Positions 31,316 through 40,745 of a DNA stretch of 64,000 bases are shown in pieces; the first letter of the stretch is position 1; each line of letters opens with the position of its first letter. The stretch comes from CAUJIW01 sp963205175 (GTDB taxonomy: Bacteria; Pseudomonadota; Alphaproteobacteria; Sphingomonadales; Sphingomonadaceae): assembly GCA_041060555.1 (NCBI GenBank), contig JBEUDS010000002.1. One strand, written 5' to 3'. The notes under the pieces are model-generated. The model ran no database searches. It was not told the origin of the DNA and saw nothing but the letters and a program-made list of their open reading frames with translations. The translations under genes were made by a program, and so were the position numbers.

Positions 31316-32359
31316 TCAGGGGCGCACCAGCAGCTTGCCGCTGTGGCTGCCGGTGAACAGCCGCAGGAAGGTGGCTACCGTGTTGTCGAGGCCGTCGACC
31401 ACTTCCTCGGTCGAGATCAGCGCGCCTTGCGCGACCCATTGGCCAAGATCGCGCCGGGCGGCGGGCAGTGCGTCCTCATGGTCGTAGGTGAGGAAGCCGC
31501 GCATGTTCAGGCGCTTCACCACCAGTTGCCAGAGGTTCTTCACCCCATAGGGCTCGGCGGCATTGTAGTCGGCGATCATGCCGCAGGTGGCGATGCGGCC
31601 GCCGATATTCATGTGCCCCAGGATGGTGTCCAGCGTCGCACCGCCGACATTGTCGAAATAGACGTCGATGCCCGCCGGGCAGTGGGCCTTCAGCGCGTCG
31701 TCCAGCGGGGTGGGGTCATGGCGGTCGATGGCGGCGCCAACGCCCAGCGTCTCCACCAGCCAGCGGCATTTGTCGGCGCCGCCGGCGATGCCGACCACCC
31801 GGCAACCGCGCAGGCGGCCGATCTGCACCGCGATCGAGCCCACGGCGCCGGCGGCCGCGCTCACCACCACCGTCTCGCCGGCGCGCACCGGCGCGATGAC
31901 GTGCAGGCCGACATGCGCGGTCAGCCCGGTCGGCCCCAGCGCGCTGAGGTAACGCGACAGCGGCACGTCGGGCGCGGGGTCGAGCTTGCTGACGATCGGC
32001 GACGGGGTGAGGCGGGAGTAGTCCTCCCAGCCGCCGAAGCCGGTGACGATGTCGCCGGGCGCGTAACCGGGCACCCGCGACTCGACCACCGTGCCGATGA
32101 CGATGGCGTTGATCAGCGCGCCGAGCTGGATCGGCGGGAAATAGCTTTCCTTGTCATCCAGCCAGCCGCGGATCGCCGGGTCCACCGACAACAGCCGGTT
32201 GCGCACCAGAATCTCGCCGTCGCCGGCCGTCGGCACCGCCTCCTCGACCTGCCGGAAGTCGTCGGGCACCGGCACGCCGCAGGGGCGACGGGCGAGCAGG
32301 ATACGGCGGTTGCGGGCGGGTGTGTCGGCGGGCGTGTCGGCGGGCGTCTGGGCAGGCAT
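31316..32359 (-). CDS. MDR-superfamily NADP-dependent oxidoreductase (CurA/PTGR-like)
   Basis: A 347-residue zinc-independent medium-chain reductase of the group that includes prostaglandin/leukotriene reductases and curcumin reductase CurA. These reduce alpha,beta-unsaturated carbonyls with NADPH. The nucleotide-binding segment VVVSAAAGAVGSIAVQIGRL and the downstream GIAGGADKCRWL are clear, as is FDNVGGATLDTILGHMNIGG. The N-terminus has a short TPADTPADTPA repeat. The start at 32359 is chosen over upstream ATGs, whose translation is not family-like. It is divergent from a TetR regulator with a palindrome between them. Confidence 0.86.
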   Translation of the reverse strand: MPAQTPADTPADTPARNRRILLARRPCGVPVPDDFRQVEEAVPTAGDGEILVRNRLLSVDPAIRGWLDDKESYFPPIQLGALINAIVIGTVVESRVPGYAPGDIVTGFGGWEDYSRLTPSPIVSKLDPAPDVPLSRYLSALGPTGLTAHVGLHVIAPVRAGETVVVSAAAGAVGSIAVQIGRLRGCRVVGIAGGADKCRWLVETLGVGAAIDRHDPTPLDDALKAHCPAGIDVYFDNVGGATLDTILGHMNIGGRIATCGMIADYNAAEPYGVKNLWQLVVKRLNMRGFLTYDHEDALPAARRDLGQWVAQGALISTEEVVDGLDNTVATFLRLFTGSHSGKLLVRP

Positions 32360-32433
32360 GGGTTGAGGTGCTCCGGCTGCCGGGGGGAGGCGCGCCATCC
32401 GGCACCGTTCAGGCCTTCCCCGGCACAGTTGTT

Positions 32434-32453
32434 GTTTGTACGGTTGACCAAAC
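32434..32453. promoter_or_regulatory. Operator-like inverted repeat between MDR and tetR genes
   Basis: GTTTG-N10-CAAAC is a 20-bp inverted repeat in the divergent promoter region. Its inner 16 bases (TTGTACGGTTGACCAA, 32436-32451) resemble the palindrome in front of the Rieske gene. Autoregulation plus control of the MDR gene by the adjacent TetR protein is inferred. Confidence 0.55.
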
Positions 32454-32526
32454 TTGCGGGATGGTCCCGCGCGGTGCAACAGGCGCTTGTCATAGGACGG
32501 TGCCGGAGACGGAAGGCGGGCGGCAC

Positions 32527-33249
32527 GTGGCGGACGCGGATGCGGACATGCGGCAGACGGTGAAACCGCGACGGCGGCCGTCGCGTGGCGCCCGCGCGAT
32601 GGGGGCGGGCGACGAGCGGACCACCAAGGAGCGCATTCTCGACGCGGCCGAGGCGCTGTTCTCGCTGCGTGGCTATCATGGCGTCGGGCTGCGCGAGATC
32701 ACCGGTCATGCCGGCGTCGAACTGGGGCTGGTCAATTACCACTTCGGCGCCAAGGAGGAGCTGTTCCGCCAGGTGGTGGGCCGGCGGGCGGAAAGCCATT
32801 GCGACGCACTGATGGGTTCGCTGGCGGAGGCGACACGCGCGGCCGGCGACCGGCCGCCGGGCGTGGAGGCGATCATCGCCGCCTTCTGCCATCCGATCTT
32901 CGAGCGCACCCAGTTCGGCGGGCAGGGCTGGAAGAACTATATCCGGTTGCTGGGCCAGGTGGCGGATTCGCCCGAACGCGGCCCCTACATGCAACCGTTC
33001 AACGAACGCTATGATCCGGTGGTGACGGCCTACATCGCGGCGCTGCAGCGGGCGCTGCCGGCGGCCTCGCCGGAGAATCTCTACAGCTCCTTCTATTTCC
33101 TGCAGGGCAGCATCGTTTATCTGGTGGCCGAGACCGGCGCCATCGACGCGCTGTCGGCGGGCATGGTGCGCTCGGGCGACTTCCGGGCGCTGGAGGCCCG
33201 TCTGGTGCCGTTTTTCGCCGCCGGCTTCTATCGCCTCGCCGGCTGCTGA
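32527..33249 (+). CDS. TetR-family transcriptional regulator
   Basis: A regulator of about 240 residues with an N-terminal TetR helix-turn-helix (RTTKERILDAAEALFSLRGY, then GVGLREITGHAGVELGLVNYHFGAKEELF). Its C-terminal half resembles the CerR/YttP group with a DUF1956-like ligand domain. The start is uncertain. GTG 32527 has GGAAGG upstream, while ATG 32548 and ATG 32599 are alternatives that trim the basic N-terminal tail. It is divergent from the MDR oxidoreductase and 90 bases upstream of an aldehyde dehydrogenase, so it is likely a local repressor responding to a hydrophobic ligand. Confidence 0.87.
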   Translation: MADADADMRQTVKPRRRPSRGARAMGAGDERTTKERILDAAEALFSLRGYHGVGLREITGHAGVELGLVNYHFGAKEELFRQVVGRRAESHCDALMGSLAEATRAAGDRPPGVEAIIAAFCHPIFERTQFGGQGWKNYIRLLGQVADSPERGPYMQPFNERYDPVVTAYIAALQRALPAASPENLYSSFYFLQGSIVYLVAETGAIDALSAGMVRSGDFRALEARLVPFFAAGFYRLAGC

Positions 33250-33339
33250 AGGGCGCGCGTTCGCGGCACGATCTCGGCTCTCGACGCCGGTCGGCGGGTA
33301 CGGCTAGTCTGGTGCCTTCCCTGCTGCTGGAGCCTCCGT

Positions 33340-34728
33340 ATGAGCGACATCGTCTGTACCTCGCCGATCGATGGCCGGATCGTTGATCGCCGGCCCACCG
33401 CCTCGGGCGCCGACATCGAGCTGGCGCTGGCGGCGGCGCGGGCGGCCCAGGCCGGCTGGAAGCGGACGCCGATCGCCGAACGGGCCGAGTTATGCCTGAA
33501 GTTCCTCGATGCCATGGTGGCGATGAGCGACGACATCGTGCCGGAGCTGGCCTGGCAGATGGGCCGGCCGGTGCGCTATGGCGGCGAGTTCAAGGGCTTC
33601 GAGGAGCGTATCCGCTTCATGGCCCGCCATGCCGAGGAGTATCTCGAACCGGTGCGGCCGCCGGAGGAATGGCAGGGTTTCAAGCGCTACATCAAACGCG
33701 AGCCGCTGGGCGTGGTGTTCACCGTGGCGCCGTGGAACTACCCCTATCTGACAGCGGTCAACTCCATCGTGCCGGCGCTGCTGGCCGGTAACGCCGTGGT
33801 GCTCAAGCACGCCGCCCAGACCATCCTGGTCGGCGATCGCTTCCAGCAGGCCTTCGAGGCGGCCGGCGCGCCGGCCGGCCTGTTCCGCACGCTGGCATTG
33901 TCGCACGACGACACCACCCGCCTCATCGGTTCGGGCGAGGTCGATCTGGTCTGCTTCACCGGCTCGGTGGCCGGCGGACAGGTGATCGAGCGGGCGGCGG
34001 CCGGCACCTTCACGCCGGTCGGGCTGGAACTGGGCGGCAAGGACCCGGCCTACGTGCGGGCGGACGTGTCGCTGGAGCACGCCATCGAGAATCTGGTGGA
34101 CGGCGCCTTCTACAACAGCGGCCAGTGCTGCTGCGGCATCGAACGCATCTATGTGCACGAGGATGTCTATGACGATTTCGTCGACGGCTTCGTGACGCTG
34201 ACCAACGGCTATACGCTGGGCAACCCGCTGGAAGACGCGACGACGCTGGGGCCGATGGCCCAGGCCCGTATCGCCGATACGGTGCGGCGCCAGACCGAGG
34301 ACGCGCTCAATCGCGGCGCCGAGGCGCTGATCGACGCCCGCCGGTTCGCGGCCGATGTCGGCACCGGCACCTATCTGGCCCCGCAGGTGCTGGTGGAGGT
34401 CGACCACTCGATGTCGGTGATGGTGGAGGAAAGCTTCGGCCCGGTGGTCGGCATCATGAAGGTGAGCGACGATGCCGAGGCGCTGCGGCTGATGAACGAT
34501 TCTCCCTACGGCCTGACCGCCAGCGTCTGGACCCGTGATCTCGAAGCCGCCGAACGGCTGGGCGACCAGCTGGAAACCGGCACCGTGTTCATGAACCGCT
34601 GCGACTATCTCGACCCCGCACTGGCCTGGACCGGCGTCAAGGACACCGGCCGGGGCGCCACCTTGAGCCGGGTCGGCTTCGAGGCGCTGACGCGACCCAA
34701 GTCATTCCACCTGCGCACGTCGCTCTGA
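33340..34728 (+). CDS. Aldehyde dehydrogenase family protein
   Basis: A 462-residue NAD(P)-dependent aldehyde dehydrogenase. The cofactor segment FTVAPWNYPYLTAVNSIVPALLAGN, split around residues 125-150, is followed by the catalytic glutamate loop ELGGKDPAYV. The catalytic cysteine lies in YNSGQCCCGIERIYV. The triple Cys and overall form resemble NAD-dependent aldehyde dehydrogenases acting on small or aromatic aldehydes, or succinic semialdehyde. The ATG has GGAG 8 bases upstream. It directly follows the TetR gene and may belong to the same unit. Confidence 0.88.
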   Translation: MSDIVCTSPIDGRIVDRRPTASGADIELALAAARAAQAGWKRTPIAERAELCLKFLDAMVAMSDDIVPELAWQMGRPVRYGGEFKGFEERIRFMARHAEEYLEPVRPPEEWQGFKRYIKREPLGVVFTVAPWNYPYLTAVNSIVPALLAGNAVVLKHAAQTILVGDRFQQAFEAAGAPAGLFRTLALSHDDTTRLIGSGEVDLVCFTGSVAGGQVIERAAAGTFTPVGLELGGKDPAYVRADVSLEHAIENLVDGAFYNSGQCCCGIERIYVHEDVYDDFVDGFVTLTNGYTLGNPLEDATTLGPMAQARIADTVRRQTEDALNRGAEALIDARRFAADVGTGTYLAPQVLVEVDHSMSVMVEESFGPVVGIMKVSDDAEALRLMNDSPYGLTASVWTRDLEAAERLGDQLETGTVFMNRCDYLDPALAWTGVKDTGRGATLSRVGFEALTRPKSFHLRTSL

Positions 34729-34979
34729 CGGGCCGGGGCGCCATGCCGGTCGCCCGGTCTGGCCGCCGAGGCGCCTTCTGACGTCGGCCGTGCCGCCCGC
34801 CACGCCGCCAACGGTTGTTGCCGCCGCGCCACAGCGGTGGCGGATGTTGCAATGCAGTATCGCTGCTTCCCTCGGTTAGATCAAAACATCATCATGTTGT
34901 CATCCAGCTGAAACATTGCCTGCGCAGGTGCAGCGTCAGGGGCCGACGACGTTCGGCAACAATGATAGGGGTTATTTAC

Positions 34980-37445
34980 ATGATGAGCCGTTTGCTTTCC
35001 GGGTGCGCCGTCGGCGCGCTTGCCCTGGGTGTCGCCGCGCCGGCGCTGGCGCAGTCCACCGCCTCGCAGATGCAGGATATCGTCGTCACCGCGACCGCCA
35101 CGCAGCAGAGCGTCGGCGGTCTGATCAAGGCCGAGCAGGCGCCCAAGACCCGCTCGACCATCACCGAGGAGTTCATTGGCTCGCAGGCCGCCGGCCAGAC
35201 GGTGGCCCAGCTGATCAACCTGCTGCCCGGCGTCAACTTCACCAACAGCGACCCGTACGGCAACTCCGGCGGTAACCTGCGTATCCGCGGTTTCGATGGC
35301 GCCCGCGTCTCGATGACCTTCGACGGCGTGCCGCTCAATGACACCGGCAACTACGCGCTCTACACCAACCAGCAGCTCGACTCCGAACTGATGGAGCGGG
35401 TCAACGTCAATCTCGGCACCACCGATGTCGACAGCCCGACCGCCTCGGCGACCGGCGGCACCATCAACTATGTGTCGCGCACGCCGGCCAACGACTTCGG
35501 CGTCGTGCTGCAACCGAGCATCGGCAGCTTCAACTATCGCCGCCTGTTCGGCATGGTCGATACCGGCGAGTTCACCGCGATCGGCACCAAGGCCTGGTTC
35601 GCCGCGTCCTATACGAACTACGACAAGTTCAAGGGCCCGGGCGAGATGGAGAAGCAGCAGTACAACGGCCGCATCTACCAGCCGATCGGCGACAACGGGG
35701 ATTTCATCTCGATCGCCGGCCACTGGAACGTCAACCGCAACAACTTCTACAACAACATCAATCTCGCCAACTGGCGGCTCGACAAGTCGGGCGAGGATTT
35801 CGAGTACCTTGACGGCGACTATGTGATCGACGCGCCGACCGCCGGCGTCGCCGACAACGACGGCAGCGGCATGTCCAACTACTACAAGCTGCGCATCAAC
35901 CCGTCGAACACCGGCAACATCCGTGTCCAGTCGCGTTTCACCCTGGCCGAGGGCGTGATCCTGACCGTCGACCCGTCGTTCCAGTACGTGCTGGCCAACG
36001 GCGGCGGCAGCCAGCTGTTCGCCGAGACCGACCCGCGTCTGCGCGGCACCAGCTCGGCGACCGGCGTCGATCTCAACGGCGACGGTGATGTCCTCGACCG
36101 GGTGCGCCTGTATGCCCCCAACACCACCAACACCCGCCGCTACGGCCTGACCAGCTCGCTGATCTGGGACATCAACGACAACAACAAGGTCCGCGTCGCC
36201 TATACCTTCGACCGCGGCCGTCACCGGCAGACCGGCCGCGTCGGCTACATCAGCGCCGACGGTTCGCCGGAGAACGTGTTCGCCGGCCTGAAGGGCGATC
36301 CGATCGAGACCGCCGACGGCAATGTGCTGCGCACCCGCGACCGTCTGTCGATTGCCCAGCTGCACCAGGTGTCGGGCGAGTACACGCTGAAGGCGTTCGA
36401 CAACGCGCTGCGCGTCAACCTCGGTGTCCGCGCGCCGTTCTTCAAGCGCGAGCTGAACCAGTACTGCTACACCATCAACAGCATGAGCGTGTCGGGCGCC
36501 TTCTCGGGCACCTACACGCTGAACTCCAACCAGTACTGCACCACGGGCACGGTCGCCAACGCCACCGGCGTCACCTTCGGTTCGACCGTCGTCGCGCCGT
36601 ACGAGGCGACCAGGAAGTATGACAAGGTGCTGCCGAACCTCGGCGTTTCCTACCGGCTGGACGGCGGCCATCAGCTGTATGCCAGCTACGCCGAGGGCCT
36701 GTCGGCACCGCGCACGGACTTCCTCTACGGTATCCAGATCGCCAATCCGCAGCCGGAAACGACCCAGGCCTACGACCTCGGCTACCGCTTCCAGGGCGAC
36801 ACGGTGACCGCCTCGCTGGCGGGCTGGTACACCAAGTACAAGAACCGTATCGTCACCTCCTACAACGACGAAACCGGCCTGTTCGAGGACCGCAACGTCG
36901 GTGCCGTCGATCTGTGGGGCGCCGATTTCGAGATCGGCGTGCAGCCGGTGAAGTCGCTGACCGTCTACGCTTCGGCGTCGTGGTCGAAGAGCGAGATCCA
37001 GGCCAACTACCTGACCTTCACCAGCTCGCAGATCGTCGAGGTGCCGACCAAGGGCAAGCGCCTGGTGGAAACGCCGGAGTGGACCTTCTCGGCCCGCGCC
37101 CAGTATGACTATGAAGGCTTCACCCTGGGCGGTCAGGTCAAGCATGTCGGTGCCCGCTGGGCCACCGATCTCAACGACCAGAAGTCGCCCGCCTACACGG
37201 TGGTCGACCTCGACGTCCGCTACGACCTGGGCGATCTGTTCAACCTCAAGGGCTCGTACCTCCAGGTGAACGTCACCAACCTGTTCGGCGCCGACTACCT
37301 CGGCAACATCAGCTCGACCCGCAATGCGGTGGCGACCACGGTCGACAGCGTCAACGGCACGCCGGTCACCCTGTCGGCGACCCAGCCGACCTATGCGATC
37401 GGCGCACCGCGGACGGTGCAGGCGACCCTGCGCCTGGCCTTCTGA
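34980..37445 (+). CDS. TonB-dependent outer-membrane receptor
   Basis: An 821-residue outer-membrane receptor that imports a large or scarce substrate using TonB energy. A signal peptide (residues 1-25, cleaved after APALAQ) precedes a TonB box-like QDIVVTATA. The plug domain (about 50-165; LINLLPGVNFTNSDPYGNSG, LRIRGFDGARVSMTFDGVPL) leads into a 22-strand barrel. It ends in the aromatic C-terminus RLAF required for barrel assembly. Asn/Asp-rich extracellular loops are typical. No siderophore, vitamin or sugar genes adjoin it. The nearby oxidation genes and MFS carrier allow an inference of uptake of an organic substrate, but nothing proves it. Confidence 0.9.
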   Translation: MMSRLLSGCAVGALALGVAAPALAQSTASQMQDIVVTATATQQSVGGLIKAEQAPKTRSTITEEFIGSQAAGQTVAQLINLLPGVNFTNSDPYGNSGGNLRIRGFDGARVSMTFDGVPLNDTGNYALYTNQQLDSELMERVNVNLGTTDVDSPTASATGGTINYVSRTPANDFGVVLQPSIGSFNYRRLFGMVDTGEFTAIGTKAWFAASYTNYDKFKGPGEMEKQQYNGRIYQPIGDNGDFISIAGHWNVNRNNFYNNINLANWRLDKSGEDFEYLDGDYVIDAPTAGVADNDGSGMSNYYKLRINPSNTGNIRVQSRFTLAEGVILTVDPSFQYVLANGGGSQLFAETDPRLRGTSSATGVDLNGDGDVLDRVRLYAPNTTNTRRYGLTSSLIWDINDNNKVRVAYTFDRGRHRQTGRVGYISADGSPENVFAGLKGDPIETADGNVLRTRDRLSIAQLHQVSGEYTLKAFDNALRVNLGVRAPFFKRELNQYCYTINSMSVSGAFSGTYTLNSNQYCTTGTVANATGVTFGSTVVAPYEATRKYDKVLPNLGVSYRLDGGHQLYASYAEGLSAPRTDFLYGIQIANPQPETTQAYDLGYRFQGDTVTASLAGWYTKYKNRIVTSYNDETGLFEDRNVGAVDLWGADFEIGVQPVKSLTVYASASWSKSEIQANYLTFTSSQIVEVPTKGKRLVETPEWTFSARAQYDYEGFTLGGQVKHVGARWATDLNDQKSPAYTVVDLDVRYDLGDLFNLKGSYLQVNVTNLFGADYLGNISSTRNAVATTVDSVNGTPVTLSATQPTYAIGAPRTVQATLRLAF

Positions 37446-37505
37446 TCGCCTGGCGGCCACGACCGGACAGGGGGCGGTCCGGCCGCTGCTGGCGGCGAGC
37501 CAACC

Positions 37506-37533
37506 GGGATGGAGGCATTCGTGTCTCCATCCC
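37506..37533 (+). terminator. Hairpin after the TonB-dependent receptor gene
   Basis: GGGATGGAG and CTCCATCCC form a perfect 9-bp stem with a 10-base loop. A second weaker stem, CCTGCC-ctcat-GGCAGG, follows at 37562-37578. Neither has a clear T tract, so they may stabilise the mRNA 3' end rather than terminate transcription. Confidence 0.45.
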
Positions 37534-37683
37534 TGCCGCCCGCCGGACCTCCGGCGCTGGTCCTGCCCTCATGGCAGGGACCGTGGCCATTCCCGCGCCG
37601 GCCGATCAAGGTCTCGACCGGGCGGTGCTTTTCTGGCAATCGGGTGCCCGACAAGAACGGGACAAGGTCGCCAACGATTGCCG

Positions 37684-38844
37684 ATGCGTGCTGAACTGAC
37701 CACGCCCCCGCCACCACTGGTGCGTAACCCCATCCCCGGACTGGTGGCGGTGATCCTGCATATGGGCTTTGTCGGCGCGACGGTGGGCGTGCTGGCGCCG
37801 CTGACCGCGCTGCGCTTCAAGGCGTGGGGCGCCAGCCCGCTGGAGGTCGGCCTGGCCGGCGGCATGACGGCACTGGCGCTGCTGGTGATGATCCCGCTGC
37901 TGGCGCGCCTGCCCAGGGTCAATCCCACCATCATCATGGGAGCCGGTTGCGCGGTCGGCGCCGCCGCGCTCGTCGCCATGCAGCTGCTGCCGGATACCTG
38001 GGCGTGGATCGGCCTGCGGTTCGTATCGGCGCTGGGGCTGACCATGCCGTGGCTGCTCGGTGAAAGCTGGGTCAATCTGGCGGCGCCGGAACATCTGCGC
38101 GGCCGCATCGTCGCCAGCTATGCCGCCGCTTTCTTCGTCGGCTTTTCCGCCGGGCCGATCCTCATCGATATCGTCGGCTATCAGGGGTGGGCGCCCATCA
38201 TTGGCGCCATCCTGTTCCTGGTTGGCGCCGCCCTGCCGCTGATGGTCGCCCGCCGTTACGCGCCTGTCATCGCCATTCACGGCCTCGACAACCCGTTCCC
38301 GGTGCTCCGCCGGGCGCCGGTCGTCGCCATCGCGGCGCTGGCCGCCGGCCTGACGGAAAGCCTGTGCTTCGGCCTGTTCGTGGTCTACGGCCTCGATCTC
38401 GGCTGGGGCGCCTCGCAATCGCTGCACACCTACACCGCGCTGCTGGTGGGGGGCATCGTGCTGCAATATCCGATCGGCTGGCTGGCCGACCGCTGGTCGC
38501 GCCGGCGGGTGCTGTCGCTGATCTCCATGATCACCGCGCTGGCGGTGGTGGGGCTGTCGCTGGTCACCACCCAGCCGACCGTCGCCCTGCTGCTGTCGTT
38601 CCTGCTGGGCGGGGGGGTGCTGGCCTTCTATTCGCTCGGGCTGATCCTGCTGGGTGACCATTTTCACGGCGAGGACGTGGTCAAGGCCAATGCCGGCTTC
38701 CTGCTCGCCTATCAGGGCGGTTCGCTGGTCGGCCCGTCGCTGGGCGGCGGCGCCATGATGGCCGCCGGACCGATCGGCTTCACGGTCGTGCTGGCGGTGG
38801 CGGGCGGCGTGTTGCTGGCGCTCAGCCTGCGCCGGCGGGTCTGA
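37684..38844 (+). CDS. MFS transporter (YcaD-like)
   Basis: A 386-residue inner-membrane carrier with 12 hydrophobic segments. The loop motif between helices 2 and 3 is reduced, but the second-half counterpart WLADRWSRRRVLSLIS is clear. The overall form resembles the YcaD group. Substrate and direction of transport cannot be assigned. It is convergent with pabB-pabC, the two stop codons being 9 bases apart. A weak ribosome site precedes the ATG at 37684. Its position after the receptor gene is suggestive of a linked uptake or export role only. Confidence 0.85.
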   Translation: MRAELTTPPPPLVRNPIPGLVAVILHMGFVGATVGVLAPLTALRFKAWGASPLEVGLAGGMTALALLVMIPLLARLPRVNPTIIMGAGCAVGAAALVAMQLLPDTWAWIGLRFVSALGLTMPWLLGESWVNLAAPEHLRGRIVASYAAAFFVGFSAGPILIDIVGYQGWAPIIGAILFLVGAALPLMVARRYAPVIAIHGLDNPFPVLRRAPVVAIAALAAGLTESLCFGLFVVYGLDLGWGASQSLHTYTALLVGGIVLQYPIGWLADRWSRRRVLSLISMITALAVVGLSLVTTQPTVALLLSFLLGGGVLAFYSLGLILLGDHFHGEDVVKANAGFLLAYQGGSLVGPSLGGGAMMAAGPIGFTVVLAVAGGVLLALSLRRRV

Positions 38845-38853
38845 CAGGGCGTT

Positions 38854-40659
38854 CTACGCCGCCACCAGTCGGGCACGCAGCAGGCCGCGCAGACTGTTGC
38901 CCACCCACAGGGCGTCGGCGGCCTTGATGTCGTCGAGCGTCAACGCCGCCTCGATCGCCTGGCCGCTGTCCAGCAGCGCCGCGCGCAGCACGCCGGGCAA
39001 CGCGCCCGCGGTGACCGGCGGGGTCAGCAACCGGCCGTCGCGCTCGACGAAGACATTGGTGAACGAGCCTTCCACCACCGCATCGTCCTGATTGGCGAAC
39101 AGCACCTCGAAGCAGCCGGTGGCGGTGGCGAGCCGTGCCCGTTCGCTGTCATAGAAGCCGCGATGGCTGGTCTTGTGCGCGCGCAGCGGATCGCGGGCGT
39201 CGAGCCGTCGAGGCGACAGCACCACCGTCACCGGCTCGGCGGGAGCAGGCGGCATCGGGGCCGCCTGCACGCTGGCGGTGCCCGAACGGCCCACCAGCAG
39301 CCGCACCCGCATCGGCTGGCGCCAGTGCGTCGCGGCATCGGCCAGCAGGCCGCGCCAGGCTTGGGGATCGGTCCTGAAACGCCAGTGGGTCGCGCTCGCC
39401 GTCAGCCGGGCGAGATGGCGTTCCAGATGGCGGAAGCCCTCGCCGGGCAGCCATGCCATCGTCTCGATGAGGTCGAACGGCGGCAGGGTGGTGGCGGCGA
39501 AGCTGCCTTTGAGCGCGCACTCGGCCCATTCGGCGGCCGGGTCGCTGTCGGCGACGATACCGCTGCCCAGCCCCATGCGGGCCTGGCCGTCGCCGGTGAC
39601 CAGCAGGGTGCGGATGGCGACGCTGAAGCAGGCGTCGCCCGGCCCGGCGGTGGCGCCGGCCGGCGCGAGCCAGCCGACGGCGCCGGTGTAGACCCCGCGC
39701 GGGCGGGCTTCCTGCCCGGCGATGATCTCCATGGCGCGGATCTTCGGCGCCCCGGTGATCGAGCCGCAGGGGAACAGCCGCGTCAGCACGTCCACGGCGT
39801 CGAGGCCGGGCGCCAGCGTCGCGGTGACGGTGGAGGTCATCTGGTGCACCGTCGGGTAGCTCTCGACGGTGAACAGCGCCGGCACCCTGACGGAGCCCAC
39901 CGTCGCCACCCGCGCGAGGTCGTTGCGCAGCAGGTCGGTGATCATCAGGTTCTCCGCCCGGTTCTTGGCGTCCGCGGCGAGCGCCGCCGCGGCGGCGCGG
40001 TCGGCCGCCGGCGCGGGGCGGCGGGCGGCGGTGCCCTTCATCGGCCGGGCGGTCAGCCGGTCGCCGGCAAGCGCGAAGAACAGCTCCGGCGACAGCGACA
40101 GCAGCCAGCGCGCGCCGGTCCAGATCAGCGCGCCGTGCGGTGCGCGCTGGGCCTCCCGCAGGCGGCGATACAGGGCGACGGGATCGCCGGTGAAGGCGAC
40201 CTCGGCGGGGAAGGTATAGTTGACCTGATAGACGTCGCCGGCGGCGATATAGTCGATGATGCGCGCCACGGCACGGGTGTACGCCGCCTCGGTGATGGCA
40301 GGTGTGACGGCGGCGGCCTGGCCGGCCGGCCGGATGGCGCGCCAGAACGTGTCCATGGCCTCGGGCGGCAGCAGCCGGCAGTCGCGGAACAGGCCGAACC
40401 ACGCCAGCGGTTCCTCCACCGGCGCGCGCCAGAGGCCGGCGAGCCGGGGTTCGAGCAGCAGCCCCGCCTCGTAGGCGAGCCAGCCACCGGCATGCAGGCC
40501 CCGCGCGAGCCCGGCGCGGATGGCGGCGAGGGCGGTGGCGAGATCATCGGCGGCGTGCGCCTCGGCGGTATCGGCGAGCCCGGTGAGCAGGCGCGACGGG
40601 CCGGTGCCGGTGGCATCGTCGAACAGGGCGAACGGGCGCAGGGGCGCAAGCGGCAGCAT
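38854..40659 (-). CDS. pabB-pabC: Fused aminodeoxychorismate synthase component I and 4-amino-4-deoxychorismate lyase
   Basis: A 601-residue bifunctional enzyme of p-aminobenzoate (folate) synthesis. The N-terminal two-thirds is PabB, with YQVNYTFPAEV, RPMKGTAARR, AENLMITDLLRNDLARV and PCGSITGAPKIRAMEII of the chorismate-utilising fold. The C-terminal third (from about residue 385) is a PLP-dependent fold-type IV lyase, PabC, with KTSHRGFYDSERA supplying the catalytic lysine and VVEGSFTNVFVERDG closing the site. The N-terminal region of PabB is shortened, as in other fusions. The start has AAAGGGCG upstream. Component II (amidotransferase) is not nearby. Confidence 0.93.
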   Translation of the reverse strand: MLPLAPLRPFALFDDATGTGPSRLLTGLADTAEAHAADDLATALAAIRAGLARGLHAGGWLAYEAGLLLEPRLAGLWRAPVEEPLAWFGLFRDCRLLPPEAMDTFWRAIRPAGQAAAVTPAITEAAYTRAVARIIDYIAAGDVYQVNYTFPAEVAFTGDPVALYRRLREAQRAPHGALIWTGARWLLSLSPELFFALAGDRLTARPMKGTAARRPAPAADRAAAAALAADAKNRAENLMITDLLRNDLARVATVGSVRVPALFTVESYPTVHQMTSTVTATLAPGLDAVDVLTRLFPCGSITGAPKIRAMEIIAGQEARPRGVYTGAVGWLAPAGATAGPGDACFSVAIRTLLVTGDGQARMGLGSGIVADSDPAAEWAECALKGSFAATTLPPFDLIETMAWLPGEGFRHLERHLARLTASATHWRFRTDPQAWRGLLADAATHWRQPMRVRLLVGRSGTASVQAAPMPPAPAEPVTVVLSPRRLDARDPLRAHKTSHRGFYDSERARLATATGCFEVLFANQDDAVVEGSFTNVFVERDGRLLTPPVTAGALPGVLRAALLDSGQAIEAALTLDDIKAADALWVGNSLRGLLRARLVAA

Positions 40660-40745
40660 GAGCGCCCTTTAAGCCCTCGGGCGGAGCACGACAACGGCTG
40701 TCGCACTCCGCCCCGGGGTCACGGCCTGTTTTCGGCCCGGCGAGC

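Noticed and set aside
34881..37460. An 859-codon minus-strand frame opposite the TonB-dependent receptor
   Set aside because: The receptor has signal peptide, plug and barrel end in order. The antisense product is Asp/Val/Gly-rich without domains.
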